Of a stretch of 64,000 nt of DNA, positions 35,401 to 48,700 are shown piece after piece (positions within the stretch are counted from its first letter, which is position 1; each line of letters begins with the position of its first letter). Source of the DNA: Coriaria nepalensis (Eukaryota; Streptophyta; Magnoliopsida; Cucurbitales; Coriariaceae). The notes under the pieces were generated by a model that worked only from the letters and a program-made list of their open reading frames with translations, was not told the DNA's origin and searched no databases. Position numbers and translations under genes: made by a program. Location of the stretch: contig CP114481.1 of the NCBI GenBank assembly GCA_027186245.1, positions 21,421,501 through 21,485,500 on the forward strand, given 5' to 3'.

Positions 35401-37509
35401 AGTCTTTTCAATCATTAAATTGTTTGAAGGCACTTCGAACCAATTCTATTTTTTAATTTAGAACACGACTTTCATGCATAACTTGCACTTGACCTATTGA
35501 AGGCAACTATGCATTTTTTTAGCCTTAAAGTCATATTATTGCGTCTCTTTTAGTCATTAAATCTTTCTGAATCACTTCGAACGAAATTCGGCTTTAAACA
35601 TGACTGTCGTGCATAACTTGCAGTTGATCTATTGAAGGCAACAATGCATTTGTTTAGCCTTAAAGTCATGTCACCGAGTCTCTTCTAGTCATTAAATCAT
35701 TTGAAATTCATTCGAACGAATTCTATTTTCGCCCTTCAAACATTATTTTCTTACGTAACTTGCAATTAATCTACTAAAGACAACAATGCATTATTTTAGC
35801 ATTAAAAATCATATCACTCAATCTTTTCAATCATTAAATTGTTTGAAGGCACTTCGAACCAATTCTATTTTTGAATTTAGAACACGACTTTCATGCACAA
35901 CTTGCACTTGATCTATTGAAGGCAACTATTCATTTTTTTAACCTTAAAGTCATATTATTGCGTCTCTTTTAGTCACCAAATCTTTTTAAATCACTTCGAA
36001 CGAAATTCGGCCTTTAAACATGACTTTCGTGCATAACTTGCAGTTAATCTATTGAAGGCAACAATGCATTTGTTTAGCCTTAAAGTCGTGTCACTGAGTC
36101 TGATCTAGTCATTAAATCATTCTAAATTAATTCGAACGAATTCTATTTTCGCCCTTCAAACATTATTTTCTTACATAACTTGCAATTAATCTACTGAAGA
36201 CAATAACGCATTATTTTAGCATTAAAAAGCATATCGCTCAGTCTTTTCAATCATTAAATTGTTTGAAGGCAATTCGAACCAATTCTATTTTTTGAATTTA
36301 GAACACGACTTTCATGCATAACTTGCACTTGAGCTATTGAAGGCAACTATTCATTTTTTTAGCCTTAAAGTCATATTATTGCGTCTCTTTTAGTCATTAA
36401 ATCTTTCTGAATCACTTCGAATGAAATTTGGCCTCTCAACATGACTTTCATGCATAACTTGCACTTGATCTATTGAAGGCAACAATGCATTTGTTTAGCC
36501 TTAAAGTCATGTCACTGAGTCTGTTCTAGTCATTAAATCATTCTAAATTAATTCGAACGAATTCTATATTCGCCCTTCAAACATTATTTTCTTACATAAC
36601 TTGCAATTAATCTACTGAAGACAACAATGCATTATTTTAGCATGAAAAAGCATATCACTCAGCTTTTCAATAATTAAATTGTTTGAAGGCACTTCGAGCC
36701 TAGACTATTTTTTAATTTAGAACACGACTTTCATGCATAACTTGCACTTGATCTATTGAAGGAAAATATTAATTTTTTTAGCCTTAAAGTCATATCATTG
36801 CGTCTCTTTTAGTCGTTAAATCTTTCTAAATCACTTCGAATGAAATTCGGCCTTTAAACATGACTTTCGTGCATAATTTGCAGTTGATCTATTGAAGGCA
36901 ACAGTGCATTTGTTTAGCCTTAAAGTCATGTCACTGAGTCTCTTCTTGTCATTAAATCATTCGAAATTCATTTGAACGAATTCTATTTTCACCCTTCAAA
37001 CATTATTTTCTTACATAGCTTGCAATTAATCTACTAAAGACAACAATGCATTATTTTAGCATTAAAAAGCATATCACTCAGCTTTTCAATAATTAAATTG
37101 TTTGAAGGCACTTCGAACCAATACTATTTTTTAATTTAGAACACGACTTTCATGCATAACTTGCACTTGATCTATTGAAGGAAACTATTCATTTTTTTAG
37201 CCTTAAAGTCATATTATTGCGTCTCTTTTAGTCATTAAATCTTTCTGAATCAGTCCGAACGAAATTCGGCCTCTAAACATTACTTTCGTGCATAACTTGC
37301 AGTTGATCTATTGAAGGCAACAATGCATTTGTTTAGCCTTAAAGTCATGTCACTGAGTCTGTTCTAGTCATTAAATCATTCTAAATTAATTCGAACGAAT
37401 TCTATTTTCGCCCTTCAAACATTATTTTCTTACATAGCTTGCAATTAATCTACTAAAGACAACAATGCAATATTTTAGCATTAAAAAGCATAACACTCAG
37501 CTTTTCAAA
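32054..37509. repeat. Satellite units 77-89, 5.2-kb displaced copy (starts 32054, 32474, 32894, 33314, 33734, 34154, 34573, 34993, 35413, 35832, 36252, 36672, 37091)
   Basis: From about 32188 to 37433 the sequence follows 23374-28619 at offset 8814, with every private marker I checked present, including the one-base loss in CGGCTTTAAAC and the odd CGAGCCTAGAC. The first unit is a recombinant: its start (GCATTTAGAACACGACC) is of the 22820 type and its remainder of the 23240 type. After 37433 the copy ends: CATAGC here against CGTAAC at 28620. Confidence 0.92.
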
Positions 37510-39187
37510 AATTAAATTGTTTGAAGGCACTTCGAACCAAGACTATTTTTTAATTTAGAACACGACTTTCATGCATAACTTGCACTTGATCTATTGAAGG
37601 AAAATATTTATATTTTTAGCCTTAAAGTCATATTATTGCGTCTCTTTTAGTCATTAAATCTTTCTAAATCACTTCGAACGAAATTCGGCCTTTAAACATG
37701 ACTTTCGTGCATAACTTGCAGTTGATCTATTGAAGGCAACAATGCATTTGTTTAGCCTTAAAGTCATGTCACTGAGTCTCTTCTTGTCATTAAATCATTC
37801 TAAATTAATTCGAACGATATCTATTTTCGCCCTTCAAACATTATTTTCTTGCATAACTTGCAATTAATCTACTGAAGACAACAATGCATTATTTTAGCAT
37901 TAAAAAGCATATCACTCAGTATTTCAATCATTATATTGTTTGAAGGCACTTCGAACCAATACTATTTTTTAATTTAGAACACGACTTTCATGCATAACTT
38001 GCACTTGATCTATTGAAGGCAACTATTCATTTTTTTAACCTTAAAGTCATATTATTACGTCTCTTTTAGTCATTAAATCTTTCTGAATCACTTCGAACGA
38101 AATTTGGCCTTTAAAAATGACTTTCGTGCATGACTTGCAGTTGATCTATTGAAGGCAACAATGCATTTGTTTAGCCTTAAAGTCATGTCACCGAGTCTCT
38201 TCTAGTCATTAAATCATTTGAAATTCATTCGAACGAATTCTATTTTCGCCCTTCAAACATTATTTTCTTACGTAACTTGCAATTAATCTACTGAAGACAA
38301 CAATGCATTATTTTAGCATTAAAAAGCATATCACTCAGTCTTTTCAATCATTAAATTGTTTGAAGGCACTTCGAACCAATTCTATTTTTGAATTTAGAAC
38401 ACGACTTTCATGCACAACTTGCACTTGATCTATTGAAGGCAACTATTCATTTTTTTAACCTTAAAATCATATTATTGCGTCTCTTTTAGTCACCAAATCT
38501 TTCTAAATCACTTCGAACGAAATTCGGACTTCAAACATGACTTTCGTGCATAAGTTGCAGTTGATCTATTGAAGGCAACAATGCATTTGTTTAGCCTTAA
38601 AGTCATGTCACTGAGTCTGATCTAGTCATTAAATAATTCTAAATTAATTCGAACGAATTCTATTTTCGCCCTTCAAACATTATTTTCTTACATAACTTGC
38701 AATTAATCTACTGAAGACAATAACGCATTATTTTAGCATTAAAAAGCATATCAACCACTCTTTTCAATCATTAAATTGTTTGAAGGCACTCCGAACCAAT
38801 TCTATTTTTGAATTTAGAACACGACTTTCATGCATAACTTGCACTTGAGCTATTGAAGGCAACAATGCATTTTTTTAGCCTTAAAGTCATATTATTGCGT
38901 CTCTTTTAGTCATTAAATCTTTCTAAATCACTTCGAACGAAATTCGGCCTTTAAACATGACTTTCGTGCATAACTTGCAGTTGATCTATTGAAGGCAACA
39001 ATGCATTTGTTTAGCCTTAAAGTCTTGTCACTAAGTCTGTTCTAGTCATTAAATCATTCTAAATTAATTCGAACGAATTCTATTTTCGCCCTTCAAACAT
39101 TATTTTCTTACATAGCTTGCAATTAATCTACTAAAGACAACAATGCATTATTTTAGCATTAAAAAGCATATCACTCAGCTTTTCAAT
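37510..39187. repeat. Satellite units 90-93 (starts 37510, 37929, 38349, 38769)
   Basis: Four units without a close tandem partner. 37510 has CCAAGACTATTTTTTAA, AATATTTATATTTTTAGCC and CGAACGATATC. Unit 37929 follows the short junction CAGTATTTCAAT, which is typical of the next 5 kb. 38349 resembles 27018 (GCACAACTTGC). 38769 has CACTCCGAACC and GTCTTGTCACTAAG. Confidence 0.87.
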
Positions 39188-42100
39188 CATTAAATTGTTT
39201 GAAGGCACTTCGAACAAATTCTATTTTTGAATTTAGAACACGACTTTCATGCATAACTTGCACTTGATCTATTGAAGGCAACTATTCATTTTTTTAGCCT
39301 TAAAGTCATATTATTACGTCTCTTTTGATCATTAATCTTTCTGAATCACTTCGAATGAAATTCGGCCTTTAAACATGACTTTCGTGCATAACTTGCAGTT
39401 GATCTATTGAAGGCAACAATGCATTTGTTTAGCCTTAAAGTCATGTCACCGAGTCTCTTCTAGTCATTAAATCATTCAAAATTCATTCGAACGAATTCTA
39501 TATTCGGCCTTCAAACATTATTTTCTTACGTAACTTGCAATTAATCTACTGAAGACAACAATGCATTATTTTAGCATTAAAAAGCATATCACTCTGTCTT
39601 TTCAATCATTAAATTGTTTGAAGGCACTTCGAACCAATTCTATTTTTTAATTTAGAACACGACTTTCATGCATAACTTGCACTTGAGCTATTGAAGGCAA
39701 CTATTCATTTTTTTAGCCTTAAAGTCATATTATTGCATCTCTTTTAGTCATTAAATCTTTCTAAATCAGTCCGAACGAAATTCGGCCTTTAAACATGACT
39801 TTCGTGCATAACTTGCAGTTCATCTATTAAAGGCAACAATGCATTTGTTTAGCCTTAAAGTCATGTCACTAAGTCTGTTCTAGTCATTAAATCATTCTAA
39901 ATTAATTCGAACGAATTCTATTTTCGCCCTTCAAACATTATTTTCTTACGTAACTTGCAATGAATCTACTGAAGACAACAATGCATTATTTTAGCATTAA
40001 ACAGCTTATCGCTCAATCTTTTCAATCATTAAATTGTTTGAAGGCACTTCGAACAAATTCTATTTTTGAATTTAGAACACGACTTTCATGCATAACTTGC
40101 ACTTGATCTATTGAAGGCAACTATTCATTTTTTTAGCCTTAAAGTCATATTATTACGTCTCTTTTGATCATTAAATCTTTCTGAATCACTTCGAATGAAA
40201 TTCGGCCTTTAAACATGACTTTCGTGCATAACTTGCAGTTGATCTATTGAAGGCAACAATGCATTTGTTTAGCCTTAAAGTCATGTCACCGAGTCTCTTC
40301 TAGTCATTAAATCATTTAAAATTCATTCGAACGAATTCTATTTTCGGCCTTCAAACATTATTTTCTTACGTAACTTGCAATTAATCTACTGAAGACAACA
40401 ATGCATTATTTTAGCATTAAAAAGCATATCACGCAGCTTTTCAATAATTAAATTGTTTGAAGGCACTTCGAACCAAGACTATTTTTTAATTTAGAACACG
40501 ACTTTCATGCATAACTTGCACTTGATCTATTGAAGGAAAATATTAATTTTTTTAGCCTTAAAGTCATATTATTGCGTCTCTTTTAGTCATTAAATCTTTC
40601 TAAATCACTTCGAATGAAATTCGGCCTTTAAACATGACTTTCGTGCATAACTTGCAGTTGATCTATTGAAGGCAACAATGCATTTGTTTAGCCTTAAAGT
40701 CATGTCACTGAGTCTCTTCTTGTCATTAAATCATTCTAAATTAATTCGAACGAATTCTATTTTCGCCCTTCAAACATTATTTTCTTACATAACTTGCAAT
40801 TAATCTACTGAAGACAACAATGCATTATTTTAGCATTAAAAAGCATATCACTCAGTATTTCAATCATTATATTGTTTGAAGGCACTTCGAACCATTACTA
40901 TTTTTTAATTTAGAACACGACTTTCATGCATAACTTGCACTTGACCTATTGAAGGCAACTATGTATTTTTTTAGCCTTAAAGTCATATTATTGCATCTCT
41001 TTTAGTCATTAAATCTTTCTGAATCAGTCCGAACGAAATTCGGCCTTTAAACATGACTTTCGTGCATAACTTGCAGTTGATCTATTAAAGGCAACAATGC
41101 ATTTGTTTAGCCTTAAAGTCTTGTCACTAAGTCTGTTCTAGTCATTAAATCATTCTAAATTAATTCGAACGAATTCTATTTTCGCCCTTCAAACATTATT
41201 TTCTTACATAGGTTGCAATTAATCTACTAAAGACAACAATGCATTATTTTAGCATTAAAAAGCATATCACTCAGTATTTCAATCATTATATTGTTTGAAG
41301 GCACTTCGAACCAATTCTATTTTTTAATTTAGAACACGACTTTCATGCATAACTTGCACTTGATCTATTGAAGGCAACTATTCATATTTTTAACCTTAAA
41401 GTCATATTATTGCATCTCTTTTAGTTACCAAATCTTTCTGAATCACTTCGAACGAAATTCGGCCTTTAAACATGACTTTCGTGCATAACTTGTAGTTGAT
41501 CTATTGAAGGCAACAATGCATTTGTTTAGCCTTAGAGTCATGTCACTGAGTCTCTCCTTGTCATTAAATCATTCTAAATTAATTCGAACGAATTCTATTT
41601 TCGCCCTTCAAACATTATTTTCTTACATAACTTGCAATTAATCTACTGAAGACAACAATGCATTATTTTAGCATTAAAAAGCATATCACTCAGTATTTCA
41701 ATCATTATATTGTTTGAAGGCACTTCGAACCATTACTATTTTTTAATTTAGAACACGAATTTCATGCATAACTTGCACTTGACCTATTGAAGGCAACTAT
41801 GTATTTTTTTAGCCTTAAAGTCATATTATTGCATCTCTTTTAGTCATTAAATCTTTCTGAATCAGTCCGAACGAAATTCGGCCTTTAAACATGACTTTCG
41901 TGCATAACTTGCAGTTGATCTATTAAAGGCAACAATGCATTTGTTTAGCCTTAAAGTCTTGTCACTAAGTCTGTTCTAGTCATTAAATCATTCTAAATTA
42001 ATTCGAACGAATTCTATTTTCGCCCTTCAAACATTATTTTCTTACATAGCTTGCAATTAATCTACTAAAGACAACAATGCATTATTTTAGCATTAAAAAG

Positions 42101-42541
42101 CATATCACTCAGCTTTTCAATAATTAAATTGTTTGAAGGCACTTTGAACCAATTCTATTTTTGAATTTAGAACACGACTTTCATGCATAACTTGCACTTG
42201 ATCTATTGAAGGCAACTATTCATTTTTTTAACCTTAAAGTCATATTATTGCATCTCTTTTAGTTACCAAATCTTTCTGAATCACTTCGAACGAAATTCGG
42301 CCTTTAAACATGACTTTCGTGCATAACTTGTAGTTGATCTATTGAAGGCAACAATGCATTTGTTTAGCCTTAAAGTCATGTCACTGAGTCTCTTCTTGTC
42401 ATTAAATCATTCTAAATTAATTCGAATGAATTCTATTTTCGCCCTTCAAACATTATTTTCTTACGTAACTTGCAATGAATCTACTGAAGACAACAATGCA
42501 TTATTTTAGCATTAAAAAGCATATCGCTCAGTCTTTTCAAT
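39188..42541. repeat. Satellite units 94-101, with an 838-bp tandem pair (starts 39188, 39607, 40027, 40446, 40865, 41284, 41703, 42122)
   Basis: Unit 40865 (CCATTACTATTTTTTAA, CTATGTATTTTTTTAGCC) and unit 41284 (GCATCTCTTTTAGTTACC) recur as 41703 and 42122, a two-unit repeat of 838 bp. Units 39188, 39607 and 40027 are earlier members of the 840-bp pair that dominates 42826-44925 (CGAACAAATTC with TTTTGATCATT, alternating with CACTCTGTC and CAGTTCATC). Unit 39188 lost one base in GATCATTAATC. Confidence 0.9.
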
Positions 42542-42825
42542 CATTAAATTGTTTGAAGGCACTTCGAACAAATTCTATTTTTGAATTTAGAACACGACTT
42601 TCATGCATAACTTGCACTTGAGCTATTGAAGGCAACAATGCATTTGTTTAGCCTTAAAGTCATGTCACTGAGTCTCTTCTTGTCATTAAATCATTCTAAA
42701 TTAATTCGAATGAATTCTATTTTCGCCCTTCAAACATTATTTTCTTACGTAACTTGCAATGAATCTACTGAAGACAACAATGCATTATTTTAGCATTAAA
42801 AAGCATATCGCTCAGTCTTTTCAAT
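42542..42825 (+). repeat. 284-bp two-monomer unit, A/B hybrid then C
   Basis: The monomer 42542-42683 is A-like to CTATTGAAGGCAAC (42623-42636), then B-like (AATGCATTTGTTTAGCC, CTTCTTGTC). C follows (42684-42825). Its B/C part shares TTCGAATGAATTC, GCAATGAATC and ATATCGCTCAG with the preceding unit 42122, so the parent units were close neighbours. Confidence 0.9.
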
Positions 42826-45765
42826 CATTAAATTGTTTGAAGGCACTTCGAACAAATTCTATTTTTGAATTTAGAACACGACTTTCATGCATAACTTGCA
42901 CTTGATCTATTGAAGGCAACTATTCATTTTTTTAGCCTTAAAGTCATATTATTACGTCTCTTTTGATCATTAAATCTTTCTGAATCACTTCGAATGAAAT
43001 TCGGCCTTTAAACATGACTTTCGTGCATAACTTGCAGTTGATCTATTGAAGGCAACAATGCATTTGTTTAGCCTTAAAGTCATGTCACCGAGTCTCTTCT
43101 AGTCATTAAATCATTTAAAATTCATTCGAACGAATTCTATTTTCGGCCTTCAAACATTATTTTCTTACGTAACTTGCAATTAATCTACTGAAGACAACAA
43201 TGCATTATTTTAGCATTAAAAAGCATATCACTCTGTCTTTTCAATCATTAAATTGTTTGAAGGCACTTCGAACCAATTCTATTTTTTAATTTAGAACCCG
43301 ACTTTCATGCATAACTTGCACTTGAGCTATTGAAGGCAACTATGCATTTTTTTAGCCTTAAAGTCGTATTATTGCATCTCTTTTAGTCATTAAATCTTTC
43401 TAAATCAGTCCGAACGAAATTCGGCCTTTAAACATGACTTTCGTGCATAACTTGCAGTTCATCTATTAAAGGCAACAATGCATTTGTTTAGCCTTAATGT
43501 CATGTCACTAAGTCTGTTCTAGTCATTAAATCATTCTAAATTAATTCGAACGAATTCTATTTTCGCCCTTCAAACATTATTTTCTTACGTAACTTGCAAT
43601 GAATCTACTGAAGACAACAATGCATTATTTTAGCATTAAAAAGCATATCGCTCAGTCTTTTCAATCATTAAATTGTTTGAAGGCACTTCGAACAAATTCT
43701 ATTTTTGAATTTAGAACACGACTTTCATGCATAACTTGCACTTGATCTATTGAAGGCAACTATTCATTTTTTTAGCCTTAAAGTCATAATATTACGTCTC
43801 TTTTGATCATTAAATCTTTCTGAATCCCTTCGAATGAAATTCGGCCTTTAAACATGACTTTCGTGCATAACTTGCAGTTGATCTATTGAAGGCAACAATG
43901 CATTTGTTTAGCCTTAAAGTCATGTCACCGAGTCTCTTCTAGTCATTAAATCATTTAAAATTCATTCGAACGAATTCTATTTTCGGCCTTCAAACATTAT
44001 TTTCTTACGTAACTTGCAATTAATCTACTGAAGACAACAATGCATTATTTTAGCATTAAAAAGCATATCACTCTGTCTTTTCAATCATTAAATTGTTTGA
44101 AGGCACTTCGAACCAATTCTATTTTTTAATTTAGAACACGACTTTCATGCATAACTTGCACTTGAGCTATTGAAGGCAACTATGCATTTTTTTAGCCTTA
44201 AAGTCGTATTATTGCATCTCTTTTAGTCATTAAATCTTTCTAAATCAGTCCGAACGAAATTCGGCCTTTAAACATGACTTTCGTGCATAACTTGCAGTTC
44301 ATCTATAAAAGGCAACAATGCATTTGTTTAGCCTTAATGTCATGTCACTAAGTCTGTTCTAGTCATTAAATCATTCTAAATTAATTCGAACGAATTCTAT
44401 TTTCGCCCTTCAAACATTATTTTCTTACGTAACTTGCAATGAATCTACTGAAGACAACAATGCATTATTTTAGCATTAAAAAGCATATCGCTCAGTCTTT
44501 TCAATCATTAAATTGTTTGAAGGCACTTCGAACAAATTCTATTTTTGAATTTAGAACACGACTTTCATGCATAACTTGCACTTGATCTATTGAAGGCAAC
44601 TATTCATTTTTTTAGCCTTAAAGTCATATTATTACGTCTCTTTTGATCATTAAATCTTTCTGAATCACTTCGAATGAAATTCGGCCTTTAAACATGACTT
44701 TCGTGCATAACTTGCAGTTGATCTATTGAAGGCAACAATGCATTTGTTTAGCCTTAAAGTCATGTCACCGAGTCTCTTCTAGTCATTAAATCATTTAAAA
44801 TTCATTCGAACGAATTCTATTTTCGGCCTTCAAACATTATTTTCTTACGTAACTTGCAATTAATCTACTGAAGACAACAATGCATTATTTTAGCATTAAA
44901 AAGCATATCGCTCAGTTTTTTCAATCATTAAATTGTTTGAAGGCACTTCGAACAAATTCTATTTTTGAATTTAGAACACGACTTTCATGCATAACTTGCA
45001 CTTGAGCTATTGAAGGCAACTACTCATTTTTTTTGCCTTAAAGTCATATTATTGAGTCTCTTTTAGTCATTAAATCTTTCTAAATCACTTCAAACGAAAT
45101 TTGGCCTTTAAACATGACTTTCGTGCATAACTTGCAGTTGATATATTGAAGGCAACAATGCATTTGTTTAGCCTTAAAATCATGTCACCGAGTCTCTTCT
45201 AGTCATTAAATCATTTGAAATTCATTAGAACGAATTCTATTTTCGCCCTTCAAACATTATTTTCTTACGTAACTTGCAATTAATCTACTGAAGACAACAA
45301 TGCATTATTTTAGCATTAAAAAGCATATCACTCTGTCTTTTCAATCATTAAATTGTTTGAAGGCACTTCGAACCAATTCTATTTTTTAATTTAGAACACG
45401 ACTTTCATGCATAACTTGCACTTGAGCTATTGAAGGCAACTATGCATTTTTTTAGCCTTAAAGTCATATTATTGCATCTCTTTTAGTCATTAAATCTTTC
45501 TAAATCATATCGAACGAAATTCGGCCTTTAAACATGACTTTCGTGCATAACTTGCAGTTGATCTATTGAAGGCAACAATGCATTTGTTTAGCCTTAAAGT
45601 CATGTCACCGAGTCTCTTCTAGTCATTAAATCATTTAAAATTCATTCGAACGAATTCTATTTTTGCCCTTCAAACATTATTTTCTCACGTAACTTGCAAT
45701 TAATCTACCGAAGACAACAATGCATTATTTTAGCATTAAAAAGAATATCACTCAGTCTTTTCAAT
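42826..45765. repeat. 840-bp two-unit repeat block (starts 42826, 43246, 43666, 44086, 44506, 44926, 45346)
   Basis: Two unit types alternate: X (CGAACAAATTC, ATTACGTCTCTTTTGATCATT, TTTAAAATTCATTCG, TTTTCGGCC) at 42826, 43666 and 44506; and Y (after CACTCTGTC; TTTTTTAATTT, GTCGTATTATTGCATC, CAGTTCATC, GCAATGAATC) at 43246 and 44086. The X-Y pair is thus tandem at 840 bp. 44926 is a mixed unit (CGAACAAATTC but TTTTTTTTGCC and CAAACGAAATTTGG). 45346 is a Y-like unit with a different 3' part. Confidence 0.92.
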
Positions 45766-48700
45766 CATTAAATTGTTTGAAGGCACTTCGAACCAATTCT
45801 ATTTTTGAATTTAGAACACCACTTTCATGCATAACTTGCACTTGAGCTATTGAAGGCAACTATTCATTTTTTTTGCCTTAAAGTCATATTATTGCGTCTC
45901 TTTTAGTCATTAAATCTTTCTAAATCACTTCAAACGAAATTTGGCCTTTAAACATGACTTTCGTGCATAACTTGCAGTTGATATATTGAAGGCAACAATG
46001 CATTTGTTTAGCCTTAAAGTCATGTCACTGAGTCTGTTCTAGTCATTAAATCATTCGAAATTCATTCGAACGAATTCTATTTTCGCCCTTCAAACATTAA
46101 TTTCTTGCATAGCTTGCAATTAATCTACTAAAGACAATAATGCATTATTTTAGCATTAAAAAGCATATCACTCAGTGTTTTCAATCATTAAATTGTTTGA
46201 AGGCACTTCGAACCAATTCTATTTTTGAATTTAGAATACGACTTTCATGCATAACTTGCACTTGATCTATTGAAGCCAACTATTCATTTTTTTAGCCTTA
46301 AAGTCATATTATTGCGTCTCTTTTAGTCATTAAATCTTTCTAAATCACTTCAAACGAAATTTGGCCTTTAATCATGACTTTCGTGCATAACTTGCAGTTG
46401 ATATATTGAAGGCAACAATGCATTTGTTTAGCCTTAAAGTCATGTCACTGAGTCTGTTCTAGTCATTAAAGCATTCTAAATTAATTCGAACGAATTCTAT
46501 TTTCACCCTTCAAACATTATTTTCTTACATAGCTTGCAATTAATCTATTAAAGACAACAATGCATTATTTTAGGATTAAAAAGCGTATCACTCAGCTTTT
46601 CAATAATTAAATTGTTTGAAGGCACTTCGAACCAATTCTATTTTTGAATTTAGAACACGACTTTCATGCATAACTTGCACTTGATCTATTGAAGGCAACT
46701 ATTCATTTTTTTAACCTTAAAGTCATGTTATTGCATCTCTTTTAGTTACCAAATCTTTCTGAATCACTTCGAACGAAATTCGGCCTTTAAACATGACTTT
46801 CGTGCATAACTTGCAGTTGATCTATTGAAGGCAACAATACATTTGTTTAGCCTTAAAGTCATGTCACTGAGTCTGTTCTAGTCATTAAATAATTCGAAAT
46901 TCATTCGAACGATTTCTATTTTCGCCCTTCAAATATAATTTTCTTATATAACTTGCAATTAATCAATTGAAGACAACAATGAATTATTTTACCATTAAAA
47001 AGCACATGACTCAGTCTTTTCAATCATTAAATTGTTTGAAGGCACTTCGAACCAATTCTATTTTTGAATTTAGAACACGACTTTCATGCATAACTTGCAC
47101 TTGATCTATTGAAGCCAACTATTCATTTTTTTAACCTTAAAGTCATGTTATTGCATCTCTTTTAGTTACCAAATCTTTCTGAATCACTTCGAACGAAATT
47201 CGGCCTTTAAACATGACTTTCGTGCATAACTTGCAGTTGATCTATTGAAGGCAACAATACATTTGTTTAGCCTTAAAGTCATGTCACCGAGTCTGTTCTA
47301 GTCATTAAATCATTCTAAATTAATTCGAACGAATTCTATTTTCGCCCTTCAAACATTATTTTCTTACGTAACCTGCAATTAATCTACTGAAGACAACAAT
47401 GCATTATTTTAGCATTAAAAAGCATATCACTCAGTCTTTTCAATCATTAAATTGTTTGAAGGCACTTCGAACCAATTCTATTTTTTAATTTAGAACACGA
47501 CTTTCATGCATAACTTGCACTTGATCTATTGAAGCCAACTATTCATTTTTTTAGCCTTAAAGTCATATTATTGCGTCTCTTTTAGTCATTAAATCTTTCT
47601 GAATCACTTTGAATGAAATTCGGCCTTAAAACATGACTTTCGTGCATAACTTGCAGTTGATCTATTGAAGGCAACAATGCATTTGTTTAGCCTTAAAGTC
47701 ATGTCACCGAGTCTCTTCTAGTCATTAAATCATTCTAAATTAATTCGAACGAATTCTATTTTCGTTCTTCAAACATTATTTTCTTACATAACTCGCAATT
47801 AATCTACTGAAGACAACAATGCATTATTTTAGCATTAAAAAGCATATCACTCAGTCTTTTCAATCATTAAATTGTTTGAAGGCACTTCGAACCAATTCTA
47901 TTTTTTAATTTAGAACACGACTTTCATGCATCACTTGCACTTGATCTATTGAAGGCAACTATTAATTTTTTTAGCCTTAAAGTCATATTATTGCGTCTCT
48001 TTTAGTCATTAAATCTTTCTAAATCACATCGAACGAAATTCGGCCTTTAAACATGACTTTCGTGCATAACTTGCAGTTGATCTATTGAAGGCAACAATGC
48101 ATTTGTTTAGCCTTAAAATCATGTCACCGAGTCTCTTCTAGTCATTAAATCATTTGAAATTCATTAGAACGAATTCTATTTTCGCCCTTCAAACATTATT
48201 TTCTTACGTAACTTGCAATTAATCTACTGAAGACAACAATGTATTATTTTAGCATTAAAAAGCATATCACTCAGTTTTTTCAATCATTAAATTGTTTGAA
48301 GGCACTTCGAACCAATTCTATTTTTTAATTTAGAACACGACTTTCATGCATAACTTGCACTTGACCTATTGAAGGCAACTATGTATTTTTTTAGCCTTAA
48401 AGTCATATTATTGCATCTCTTTTAGTCATTAAATCCTTCTGAATCAGTCCGAACGAAATTCGGCCTTTAAACATGACTTTCGTGCATAACTTGCAGTTGA
48501 TCTATTGAAGGCAACAATGCATTTGTTTAGCCTTAAAATCATGTCACCGAGTCTCTTCTAGTCATTAAATCATTTCAAATTCATTAGAACGAATTCTATT
48601 TTCGCCCTTCAAACATTATTTTCTTACGTAACTTGCAATTAATCTACTGAAGACAACAATGCATTATTTTAGCATTAAAAAGCATATCACTCAGTCTTTT

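Noticed and set aside
20301..37509. Assembly duplication as the sole explanation for the large identical blocks
   Set aside because: It cannot be excluded from sequence alone. However, the two displaced copies have different offsets and different edges, with a chimeric unit at one edge, which fits biological exchange better than a simple assembly repeat. Kept as a caveat.
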